From contig NW_026947484.1 of assembly GCF_034190915.1 (NCBI RefSeq), positions 83,709,982 through 83,773,981 on the forward strand: a stretch of 64,000 bases of DNA, given 5' to 3'. The notes below the pieces were generated by a model that had not been told where the DNA came from, made no database searches, and was given only the letters and a program-made list of their open reading frames with translations. This DNA is from Cavia porcellus. Its lineage: Eukaryota > Chordata > Mammalia > Rodentia > Caviidae. Shown in pieces: positions 36,523 to 46,457 of this stretch. Position numbers and translations under genes: made by a program. The number at the start of each line of letters is the position of its first letter. Position 1 is the first letter of the stretch.

Positions 36523-39132
36523 GGAGTCACAGGCAGGAAGTAAAACACAAGTCCATCTGGCTTAAATGTCTGTGGGGTCATTCCTCTCCAGCCCTACTGA
36601 TGGAATTGAGGGTGCTCAAAGAAAGAAGAGGTGGCCCTTCCTGACTTGGCCTGGGACCTGCCTGGCCTGCCCAAGGGATTAGGGAAGAAGACAGACTCTG
36701 TTTCCCTCACTCAATTGCCAGCACTGTCCTCAGGCTCTAAGTGGCACAACTACCAATGTGTCAAATTTCCATATTCTATTACTAAGTAGCTGAGACAGTC
36801 TTCCCCACAGAGGAAATTCTTAATAAATTATAGGTCTGAGCTAGAGAGTGATGAGTCTTAAGAAGGGTCACGATGACTCTTTCTTTATTGCTATTAAGAA
36901 AAAGCAAAACCCTGGTAAACCACCTAAATCACATGGGGAATAAATCAAGGAAACGTAAATATCTGGTAGAAGGAATTTCTGAAGCCAGGAAATGTAGCTG
37001 CCAACCTGTGAAAAGACTCGTGTCTGACTCACGGTGAAGTGGGTCCTGTGGCCAGGAGCCAGAAGCTCCTGGTGAGGCCCAGGCCATGAAAGGAACACAC
37101 GTCTACTAGGCCGACCCCTGCCTTTTCACTAAGGGATTGAAATAGCACATCAGCACACCAGGCCTTGGAAAGGAGGCTAATAGTCTGGATACCTTAGTTA
37201 CTCCAAAATCCTATGGTCTCAAAGTCTTCATTTGGAGAAGGAGAAACAACAGGAAGCTGCCATCTTTGGAGCTTTCGTGGGCCCTCCAGTTCTGTTCTGT
37301 AAATAAAAGGAGAGATTTTTCCTCTCTGTCGCTGCCTAATCTGTGCTGATATGCTCCTCTGTTTGTGAAGAGGTCTTTAGTATTGCCAAAACTCTGTTCC
37401 CCATGAACAAATATTGTTGAAAAGGAAAACTCCATAGTCCATGAAGACTGAACAAAAAACCATCTCTCCTAAAGGATCCCTGCCTTTTCTATCATTCCAA
37501 GTGTACCAGCTCCACATTTCTCCTTCAACCAACCAACAAATGTCCTCAAGTAAATCACAAGAAGCATGCAGGCCTCTGTTGTACCTCCTGACAACACAGT
37601 CATTTAAACTTGGATGTAGATGTTGAGTTGCCAGTTATTAGACCACAGCCCAAGAATATGTGCTGGAACTGTCCCTCTCCATTTTTCATGCTCCTCCTCT
37701 CAAGATTCTGAATTGACTGATTTTCCTTTTTAAGGTTTCCAGGGTCGTTTCATTTTGATTCACTTAATTGATCAGCTGGTAAGGAGACTTGTTTAGTTAT
37801 GTACTTGGAAAATAATTCAAAGTCATTGTGACATGTACGTGTGCAGGGGACATCTAAAGATTTTGGTCTATTATACACAGAAATCATGCATCGTGATTTT
37901 ATTTATCCAAAAGACATCAGCGAAGATTCTCCTGGAGAGCTGTTCACTGTTAAGTGAAGGACTTCGGATAAATAAGAGTCAAGATTCAGTGCCACACAAT
38001 ACAAGTTTCCCTCTTCAACGTCATGACTGACAGCAAAATCTTGAAACTGTTCTGTGATGTGTTGTTGATAACTTACTTTTTATTTAATGTGTGCATGGAA
38101 ATGCACAGAATTTCAGCTCACTGGAGTTCTCTGCTTTGACAGGCTATGTTTAATCTTTAGGGATACGCAATTCTTATTATTTTAGAATGTATCTTCTCTA
38201 GCATCTATTCACATATGAGGCATTCACTATAGGAGAGCGGTGGAAATTCCAGGCCTTTCATGGGTTCAACGGGATTTTTGCAAACGGTCTTGCAAAGCAG
38301 CCTCTTTCCACTGGTGAAAGAAATGAGACATTCTCAGGGTTTGGAAATTCATCTTTGTTCAGTGCAATTGCATCAAACATATAGGTATTTAAAGGATGCC
38401 TGAGGACTTCATGTGCTTATCTGGATGTTGAATATGAATGTGGTATGTTTCTATGAGACCCAGTTTTCAGAGGGTACATAGAATTTTTTTCCAAAAGTTG
38501 TGAAACTTGAATGAATGTTTATTCTACTCTTTTATTTATTTCTTTTTTAGATTTATTTTTTGTTCTTTGCTTTTGAGTGACTTCTTCCTCTACCTGTGAA
38601 TATTATCTCTTTGAATCTCATACAACTGTTTCAATAAAAGAATACATTCAATAGATTGAAATCAGTTGAAATTATAGCAGCACCTAATTCTAGTGACATT
38701 CCATCTTTATGTGAAAAAAGAAAAACAAATCTATTATTTCTTGTTTTGTTTTATTTTTTCATGTTTTAGCACTTATGAATTTTTATGTCAATCTTAGATT
38801 AGCTATGTTCATAATAAGTCATATAGTGACTTAGTTTCTCAACATGTCTAAGTTTATTCTATTTAAGAAAATTTTACATATATTAAATGATAAACAAGTT
38901 AAAGCAAACTGTTACCCACAAATTCCTTCCTTTTACCTCTCAGTTTCTGTATAAATAAAAATATCACTTTTAGGAAATCACTCGCTAGGTATGAATTTTC
39001 CTTATTTGAATAAAACAAATTCATATTTCTTTCTTCAAACTGTGTTAAGTCTCTTCATTAGACAAAATTTTCCCACTACCTAGTTCTGCATGACAGGTAA
39101 TGTTTCTACACCAAAACATTTGCAACAGCATT
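36523..39132. other. Intergenic DNA, no gene recognised
   Basis: A GC-richer stretch at about 36590-36720 and 37000-37130 has no recognisable exon signature. 38520-39060 is AT-rich. Confidence 0.5.
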
Positions 39133-39527
39133 TGTTATGGTTGATACATTGTGTCAACTTCAGAAGCTTAGAAGTTTAACTGACAGATTCAGCAGGGAGC
39201 CAGGGTTCTTACTTTGTAGATATTCTCACCCCGTGCAAAGGAGGGCAAGGAGATTTTGTGAGTGTTACATCCACCCTGAAGTTGGAGAGGTGGCCTGTGA
39301 GCAATATAAGGGAGGATAAGAGGCTTGTTTTGTTTCTTCCCTTTTGTTCTGGCTGCTTTTGCTCTGGCTGCTGCCTTGAAGTGTTGCCCTAGTGCCATGC
39401 CACCTTGCATTGGAGCCAGCTGATTTTGGATTGAAACCTCTGCAAACAGTGAGCTAAATAAAGCTTTGCTTCCTTCATTTTGAGGGTCAGGTATTTTGTC
39501 CAAGCAACAAGAGAAAAGTAACTGACA
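39133..39527 (+). mobile_element. Solo LTR (ERVL/MaLR type) with perfect 5-bp target duplication
   Basis: Starts TGTTATGGTTGATACATTGT, ends AAAGTAACTGACA, and is flanked on both sides by GCATT (39128-39132 and 39528-39532). An AATAAA signal is at about 39457. The 395-bp length and 5-bp duplication fit ERVL/MaLR integration. The opening (TTGATACATTGTGTCAACTT) is ERVL-like and the 3' half (GGAGCCAGCTGATTTTGG, CCTCTGCAAACAGTGAGC) is MaLR-like. Confidence 0.9.
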
Positions 39528-39976
39528 GCATTCAAATAGCCACAGTTTAGAACACTAGCGTAAACTAGGTGGTCAATAAATTTTTAGTGGTTGAATGAGA
39601 TATAGTTAACAAAATTAGAAAACTTCTCCAGTCACAGGAATAGACATTAATTTTTGAAGCATCCCTCATTAAATATTAATGTATAAGAATTAATGGGTTT
39701 CACAAAGATGGGCTGTTCAGAGATCTAATTGTTAATAACCACTGTGTAACACCACAATATTCCCCTTACCTTTTTATTAAATTTGACTTTATCATCATGA
39801 TAACCTCAGGAAGTTATTTTAAGGTGAAAAACATGCAAAAAAATTGTTCTAATTTTCATTCAAACTATATGAAATGCTATCAGTCTTCTGTCGACTTATT
39901 TGTTTACTTTACTTGGGCATGCCAGAATGTACAGGAAAATAAAACCATATAAATGCTTTCAAAGGTTACCTTTGAC
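39528..39976. other. Unique DNA with a short L2/MIR-like phrase
   Basis: GGTCAATAAATTTTTAGTGG at about 39571 resembles an L2/MIR end. Otherwise nothing recognised. Confidence 0.45.
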
Positions 39977-39981
39977 TGGCA

Positions 39982-40530
39982 GAAGGCTTGCAGAGAGAAC
40001 ATCGTCTACCTGTGCATCCTCAGCATCTGACTCAGAACCTGGTAGGTCCCTGCCTAGCATGCCCAAACCACCAGGGAGTGTCAGTGGGCACCCCAGGTCC
40101 TGGTCGCGCAGCTCCCAGTGACCCTAAGGGGCAAGGCAAACTCCCATGCTGAGAGGCACAAGTGGAAGCCCTGTACAGCAAACACCATCTAGCTGTGCAA
40201 TCTGGGTAACTCACTTGGAAACTGGTAGGGCCCTGCCAAATGTGCCCAAACTGCTGGAGAGCACTGATGTATCATGTGGCATGAGCTGAAGGCCTGCACA
40301 ACATACTAAATCTAGCTATTCAGCTTTGGTACACCACTCAGAGCCTAGTAGAGGCCCACCCACAATCTCAAGCAGCGGAGGAGCTTCAGAGTGCTATGTG
40401 AGGTATGCCAAAGGTCTGTTCAGCATACTCTCTCCTTTTGAGGAGCCTTTGAGTATCACTAGGGATCTGATAAGTACTACCTAACTACCCCTACTCAACT
40501 GGGGACACTCTCTGTAGTACAGACAGACAT
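39982..40530 (+). repeat. L1 5' UTR tandem monomers, about 122 bp each
   Basis: Four units start GAAGGCTTGCAGAGAGAACA (39982), GAAGCCCTGTACAGCAAACA (40165), GAAGGCCTGCACAACATACT (40288) and AAAGGTCTGTTCAGCATACT (about 40410). Each is followed by a C/T-rich AGCTGTGCA-type phrase and by CAGAACCTGGTAGG-, AACTGGTAGGGCCC- or GAGCCTAGTAGAGG-type phrases. Units 2 and 3 are 123 and 122 bp; unit 1 has an extra GC-rich 60 bp. The plan is like the promoter monomers of mouse L1, though the sequence is not recognisably the same. Confidence 0.7.
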
Positions 40531-40699
40531 CCTCAACCCAGGAAGCAACTGAGGCCTTGCATTTGGCTTCCCCGGGGAAATACAGGAAAATAAAAAACTA
40601 AAGAGCAAAATGCGATCTCAAACCTCCAGCCCATCCCAAACAAGACTAGGATATATGGACATAGAGTAAAATGTAAGCCACACACCTGAAACTTCTGAA

Positions 40700-41712
40700 A
40701 TGATAGCAACTCAATTAAAGAAACAACTCCGTGGAGCTGTAAAGGAACTCAGATTAGAAATAATCACCCAGGTAAAAGAAGAAATGATAAACATAATAAA
40801 AGAAATGCTGAACACATATGAAAAGACATAGTTTAAAAAATTGAGAAGCACTGCAAAAAGACAGAAACCTTGAATTAACAATATAAGAAAGTGATAGAAT
40901 ACATTAAACAGATTCAAGGAGATATCCAGGAAATCAAAAATTCCATCGAAAGCTGGCAAAATCCCCTGAATGAATGTGAAGACAGACTTTCAGACCTTGA
41001 AGACAAGATTGCAGCTAGTATGATCCAGGGATTTAGCTCAGTGGTGTATGTGCCTGCCTGACAAATGTGAGGTCATGAGTTTGATCCCTGGGGCCGAACA
41101 AACAAACAAACAAACAAAAAAAAAAAAATGCAGCTAGTGAACAAGAAAGGAAAGATCTTTTAAAAAATCACAAGGATTTAGGAAATAACAATTCAACAGT
41201 TGCAAGATGATGCAAAGAAAAACAATAGAAGATTGATAAATGCAAACAAAAAAGAAAGTGACAACACAAATAATATCCAGAGAATATTTACAGAAGTAAT
41301 AGCTGAAAATTTCCCAAACATTGAAAGGAAACTGACATACAGATAAGTGAAGCATATAGAACTCCAATTAGCCAGAATAAATCTATACCCAGACATATAA
41401 TAATCAACATCCCAGAAATTCAACATAAAACATAATATTAAAAGCTGTTAGAAAGAAGAGAAAGATAACATAAAAGGAAAACTCATAAATCACAGTAGAT
41501 TGATGTGCCCTGCAAAACTGTCCTTCAAAGTTGATGGAGAAATAAGATACTTCCATGTCAAAGAACAGCTGAAGCAATTCATGACTATCAAGCTAACCTT
41601 GCAAAGAATACTGAAAGATATTCTAGATAGACACAAGAATAACTATGACTCCAAGAACACCGAAAGAAAAAACCACCAAGCAAGGCAAACAATTAAACAA
41701 AGGGGAAAGTAA
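40700..41712 (+). pseudogene. L1 ORF1 remnant
   Basis: The ATG at 40700 opens a lysine/glutamate-rich stretch (MIATQLKKQLRGAVKELRLE and on) that looks like the ORF1 coiled coil, ending at a TAG after about 45 codons. An ID SINE breaks it at 41020-41128. The frame at 41500-41712 (CPAKLSFKVDGEIRYFHVKE near its start) resembles a segment known from old mammalian L1 ORF1 regions and not the canonical RNA-recognition/C-terminal domains of modern L1 ORF1p. Frames are broken by stops and shifts, so no protein is made. Confidence 0.65.
41020..41128 (+). mobile_element. ID-type SINE inside L1 ORF1
   Basis: The copy has A box (GGGATTTAGCTCAGTGGTG), TGCCTGCCTGACAAATGTGA, a B-box region (GAGTTTGATCCC) and an (AAAC)n plus A tail. 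It is flanked by perfect 10-bp duplications TGCAGCTAGT at 41010-41019 and 41129-41138. It therefore inserted after the host L1. Confidence 0.95.
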
Positions 41713-41754
41713 AGGACCAACATCAGAAAGATAATATCTCAAAAATGAACCGAT

Positions 41755-41794
41755 ATATCTATCTATCTATCTATCTATCTATATATATATATAT
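41755..41794 (+). repeat. (ATCT)n/(AT)n microsatellite
   Basis: Seven or so ATCT units are followed by about seven AT units. It sits between the ORF1 and ORF2 remnants, just before the first endonuclease residues. Confidence 0.95.
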
Positions 41795-41795
41795 C

Positions 41796-44700
41796 AGTTA
41801 TAACCATTAATGTAAATGGCCTTGATTCACCAATTGAAAGAAACTGACTGGCAGAATGGATCAAGAAACAATACCCAACCATATGCTGTATCCAAAAAAA
41901 CCATCTAACCCAAAAAAGAAATTCATAGACTAAAAGTCAAAAAATGGAAAACAATACTTCATGCAAAAGGAACCCCCCCAAAAAAGTAGGGGTATCTATT
42001 TTGTTTTTAGACAATGTGAGCTTCAAACCAAGAATGATCAAGAGACAAAGAAGGCCACTACATACTTATTAGGGGAAAACTTCAGGAGTAAGAGATAACA
42101 ATCTTAAATGTATATGAACCAAATATGGGCGTACCCAGCTATACAAAATAAATATTAATAGAAATGAATACTCAAATAAGCAATAACACAATAATAATAG
42201 GACCTTAACACCCCATTGACACAAAGAGACAGATCTACTAGACAGAAAATCAACAAAAAACCAAAAACACAAAAACAAAAACAGAACTGACTCAAACATG
42301 TTAACCAATGGACTTAGTAGGCATGTACAGTTTTCCATCCAACACCATCGGAATATACATTCTTCTCAGCTTCACATGAGATATTTTCTAAAACAGGCCA
42401 CATATTAACCCACAAAACAAGCTTAAGTAAGTGCAAAAGAATTGAAATTATCCTGTGCATATTATCTGATCATAATGTCTTAAAACAAGAAATAAATAAA
42501 AAAGTAACTGCAAAAACTCCATAAACATGGAAATTAAATAATATGCTCCTGAACAATCAATGGGTCACAGAGGAAATTAAACAATATCTACAGGCAAACA
42601 AAAATATGAATATAACTGACTGTGGAAAGCAGTCACAGAGGAAAATTAATTCAATAGAATTCCTACATCAGGAAAACACAATGAACACAAACAACCTGAC
42701 GATACACCTCGAATATCTAGATAAAGAAGAACAAGTCAAATCCAAAGCCAAAAGAAGGGAGGAAATGATAAAGATCAGAGCAGAAATCAATGCAACCTCT
42801 GGACCCTCTATGGACCCTCCGGAATTACAGAACATAATCAATACCTACTTTGACAACCTTTACGCTCATAGGTTTGATAATGCAGAAGAAATGCATAGAT
42901 TGCTAAACACATATGAATTACGAAAGCTGGATGAAGAAGACGTAAAACTGCTGAATAACCCAATTTCAAGTAATGAAATTGAAAATATAATTAAAACCTT
43001 ACCAACAAAGAAAAGCTGAGGTCCTGATGGGTTCACTGCAGAATTCTACAAGAAGCTCAAGGGAGGCTTAATGCCAACACTCCTCAAACTCTTCAATAAC
43101 ATTGAAAGGGAAGCAATTCTCCATAGCTCATTCCTGGAAGCAAGTATTACCCTAATACCAAAACCAGAGAAAGACCCAATCAAAAAAGAGAACTACAGGT
43201 CAAACTCCCTAATGAACATCTATGCAAAAATCCTCAATAAAATACTGGCAAACAGAATCCAGCAAGTCATCAAGAATATTATACACCATGACCAAGTGGG
43301 ATTCATTCTATGAATGCAGGGGTGGTTCAACATATGAAAATCAATAAATGTAATATACCATATCAATTGAGCAAAAAATAAGAACCACATTATCATTTCT
43401 ATAGATGTAGAAAAAGCTCTTGATAAAGTCCAACAGTCATTCATGATAATAATTTCCCTAAGGAAAATCAGAATAGATGGGCTTTACCTCAATCTGATAA
43501 AAATAATCTATGATAAATCAACAGCCATTACCTTAAATGGTCCATTATATTAAATGACCATTATATTAAATGGTCAAAAACTGAAAGCTTTCACTCTAAA
43601 CTCAGGAACAATAAAAGGTGTCCATTAACACCAGTCCAATTCAATATAGTGCTGGAAACATTAGCCCGAGCAATTAGACAGGCAAGAGAAATAAAAAAGA
43701 ACAAGGATAGGAAAAGAAATTAAATTATTATTATTTGCAGATGACATGATACTCTACATAAGAGACCCTCAAAACTCCATTGAAAGACTTATAGATGTAA
43801 TAACCAAATTCAGTAATGTATCTGAATGCAAAGTCAGCATTCAAAAATCAATAACATTCCTGTACACAAACAACAAACTCACTGAGATAAATAAGGGAAA
43901 CCACATCTTTTATAAGAACATCCAAAAACTGAAATACTTAGGAATCAATTTAACAAAGGAAGTAAAAATTCTATTCAAGGAACACTCGAAAAAAAAATCA
44001 AAGAGGATCTCAGAAAATGGAAGGACATTCTATGTTCATGGACAGGAAGAACAAACATTGTGAAAATGGCCATTCTCCCAAAATTGTTATACAGATTTAA
44101 TACAATTCCAATCAAAATACCATTTCCATACATCACAGATCTAGCAAAATCATTCCTAAAATTCACCTGGAACCAGAAGAGGCCTACAATAGCAAAGGCA
44201 ATTCTGCGCAACAAAGGTAAGGCAGGAGGCATCAAAACCCTGACTTGAAGATATTCTATAAAGCTACTGTGATAAATCAGCATGGTTCTGGAATAAAAAC
44301 AGACTTGAAGATCAATGGACTAGGTTAGAAGACACAACCAGAACTGCAAACACACCCAGCCACCTTATCTTTGACAAAGGAGCCAAATATGATCACTGAA
44401 AGAAAGATAGCCTATTTAATAAGGGGTGCTGAAAAAACTGGCTTTCCATATGCCCAAAACGAGGACCATGCCTATCACCATGCACTAAACTAAACTCAAA
44501 ATGGATCAAAGATCTAAGTATTAAAACAGAAATACTAAATCTGCTGGAAGACAAAGGAGGTAGAAATCTTGAAGGCAAAGAATTCATGAACAAAAGTCAA
44601 ACTGCATGAGAAATACTTCCTAGAATCAACAACTGGGATCTCATCTTACTAAAACGTTTCTGCATGTCAAAAGAAATTTTCAATAGAGTGAAAAGAAAAC

Positions 44701-45500
44701 CCATGAATTAGGAAAAAGTCTTAAACTGTCCCTCACACAAAGCACTTTTATCTAGAGCATATAAAGAATTAAAGACAAAATTCAGACCTCTAATTGAAAG
44801 ACCCAATCCAAAACTGGGCATCTGAGATGAACACACATTGCTCAGATGAGGAAATACAAATGGCAAATAAATACATGAAAAATGTTTAGTATCATTGACC
44901 ATTAAAGAAATACAAATTAAAACCACCGAGATTCCATCTCAATTGAGAATGAATAGCCAGGATTAAGAAAACCACCAACAACAAATGCTGTAGAGGCTGC
45001 GGGGAAAAAGGAACTCTTTTTCACTCTTGGTAGGAAGAATGGCCAGGATCAAGAAATCTACCAACCACCAATGCTGGAGAGATTGTGGAGAAAAAAGGAA
45101 CTCTCCTGCATTGTTGGTGGCAGTTTAGACTTGTTTAACCATTGTGGAGGAGAGACTGGAGATTCCTTAGAAAGCTGGGATTGGAAGTCCCACTTGATCC
45201 AGTTATTCTACTTCCTGGCGTATTCTCAGAAGAATTGAAAACATCACACCCAGTGACATATGTTCACCCATGTTTATATCAGCACAATTTATAATGGCCA
45301 AATCTTGGAAACAACCTAATTCCCATCAGCTGAGGAATGGATAAAAATGATGTAGTATTTTAATACAGTGGAGTACTACTCAGTTATAAACAAGGATCAC
45401 ATTGAGGCTCTTATAGGTAATCTTGAAACCATACTTATTAGTGAAATAAATCAAACTTACATGTGTAAATACCATATTGTTTCCCTAGTGTAAGAAACTG
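41796..45500 (+). pseudogene. L1 ORF2 remnant (endonuclease and reverse transcriptase)
   Basis: The apurinic-type endonuclease start is visible at 41800 (ITINVNGLDSPIERN), followed by a stop. The linker is open at 42543-43019. The RT domain follows: [10 protein letters not shown] after a TGA at 43017-43019, LIPKPEKDP near 43150, and the catalytic FADD motif at 43734-43745. The C-terminal part with Cys-rich motif is at 44940-45120 and is duplicated. Stops and frameshifts occur throughout. Only fragments of up to 158 codons remain open, so it cannot encode an active enzyme. Confidence 0.9.
44948..45119 (+). repeat. 86-bp tandem duplication in the ORF2 C-terminus
   Basis: Copy A (44948-45033) and copy B (45034-45119) both contain a CCAGGAT(T/C)AAGAAA phrase, CCACCAA-type sequence, and a GGGGAAAAAGGAACTCT / GGAGAAAAAAGGAACTCT phrase. 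Each copy covers the Cys-rich motif region (CXXXC then a downstream His) that lies near the end of L1 ORF2. The copies differ at many positions, so this is not recent. Confidence 0.75.
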
Positions 45501-45739
45501 AAAGAGTAAATAAGATGCAAAATTTTCAACAAATACTGTGTAAGGATAAGAAATAGCTCAAAGAGGGAAAAATAACTCATATAGGAAAAAGGAGAAAACA
45601 AGGAAGAGAAAAGATAAAAGATACAAATTTGCATAAACACACAAGATAGCTAAGATGCTTGTACAACTAATTCTATTAGTTCGTGGAAAAACCAGTTAAC
45701 ATAAGATGAGATCAATTTGCATGTTTATATCTGGTAATT

Positions 45740-46425
45740 TGAGTAACTCTTTTGAAGATAGCTATGCAAAATAACAACCTTATTTTCCTACCACCTTGTT
45801 TTGAAATCCTATATTGTTATTGTTTGGGGCTCTTCGCTGTTGTTATTTACTTGTCTCTGTGATTTTTTGTTTTTCCTGTGTTTTGCTTGGTTTTGTCTTT
45901 TTCTCCTCTAATACAGAAAGGATAGATGGACATGTATAGGCCTGTATATACCTAGAACTTCTAAAGGATTTATAAGAATTGATTTCGTTATGTGCAGTGG
46001 TATAAACAGCTACTTTTAAGAAAATGAGGCATTATGATAGCCATTGCTCTTTTTGTATCATCTTGTTTTGAAATCCAATAATGCTTTTATTCTTTTTTTT
46101 AATTGGTTTTAGTCTGTTTTCTATTACTTGATTTCAATATGTGTGAATGTATGGACAGGTATTTCGAAGAGAACAAGAGATATTATGGTAGCCATTGTTG
46201 ATTTTCCTATTGTCGGGATATGAAGGCCTATAATGCTTTCATTCTTTTGTTTTGATCAGTTTTATAGTGTTTTGTTTGGTTTGAATTCAAGATATGGACA
46301 ACTATTTCAGGGAGAACAAGAGACATTATGGTAGCCATAGTTGATTTCCTGTCTTGAATTCCTGTGTGATTACATTGTTTCATTCTGATCTGCTTTGTTC
46401 TGTTTTGTTTTGTTCTCTTTAAAAT
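45740..46425 (+). repeat. L1 3' UTR tandem array, about 143-151-bp units
   Basis: Core phrases ATTATGATAGCCATT (46031), ATTATGGTAGCCATTGTTGA (46182) and ATTATGGTAGCCATAGTTGA (46325) are 151 and 143 bp apart. Each is followed by a TCTTG/TTTTGAA phrase and a T-rich tail with TTTTGTTTT. An older, longer unit starts near 45757. The same units occur at 24.1, 25.4 and 27.9 kb. Confidence 0.8.
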
Positions 46426-46457
46426 AAAAAAAAAATTTTTTTAAATGTTACTTTGAC

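Larger units (their letters stand above)
39977..46446 (+). mobile_element. Near full-length, inactive L1 retrotransposon
   Basis: The order is 5' UTR monomers (39977-40530), ORF1 region (40700-41712), ORF2 (about 41796-45500), 3' UTR tandem units (about 45740-46420) and an A-rich tail (46424-46434). Candidate target duplications GTTACCTTTGAC (39965-39976) and GTTACTTTGAC (46447-46457) differ by one base. Both reading frames carry many stops, so it is dead. An ID SINE sits in ORF1 at 41020-41128. L1 encodes an RNA-binding ORF1 protein and an endonuclease/reverse transcriptase ORF2 protein that reinsert the RNA at a nicked target. Confidence 0.9.

Noticed and set aside
40700..45500. L1 reading frames as functional genes
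   Set aside because: Multiple stops and frameshifts in both ORF1 and ORF2; only fragments are open.
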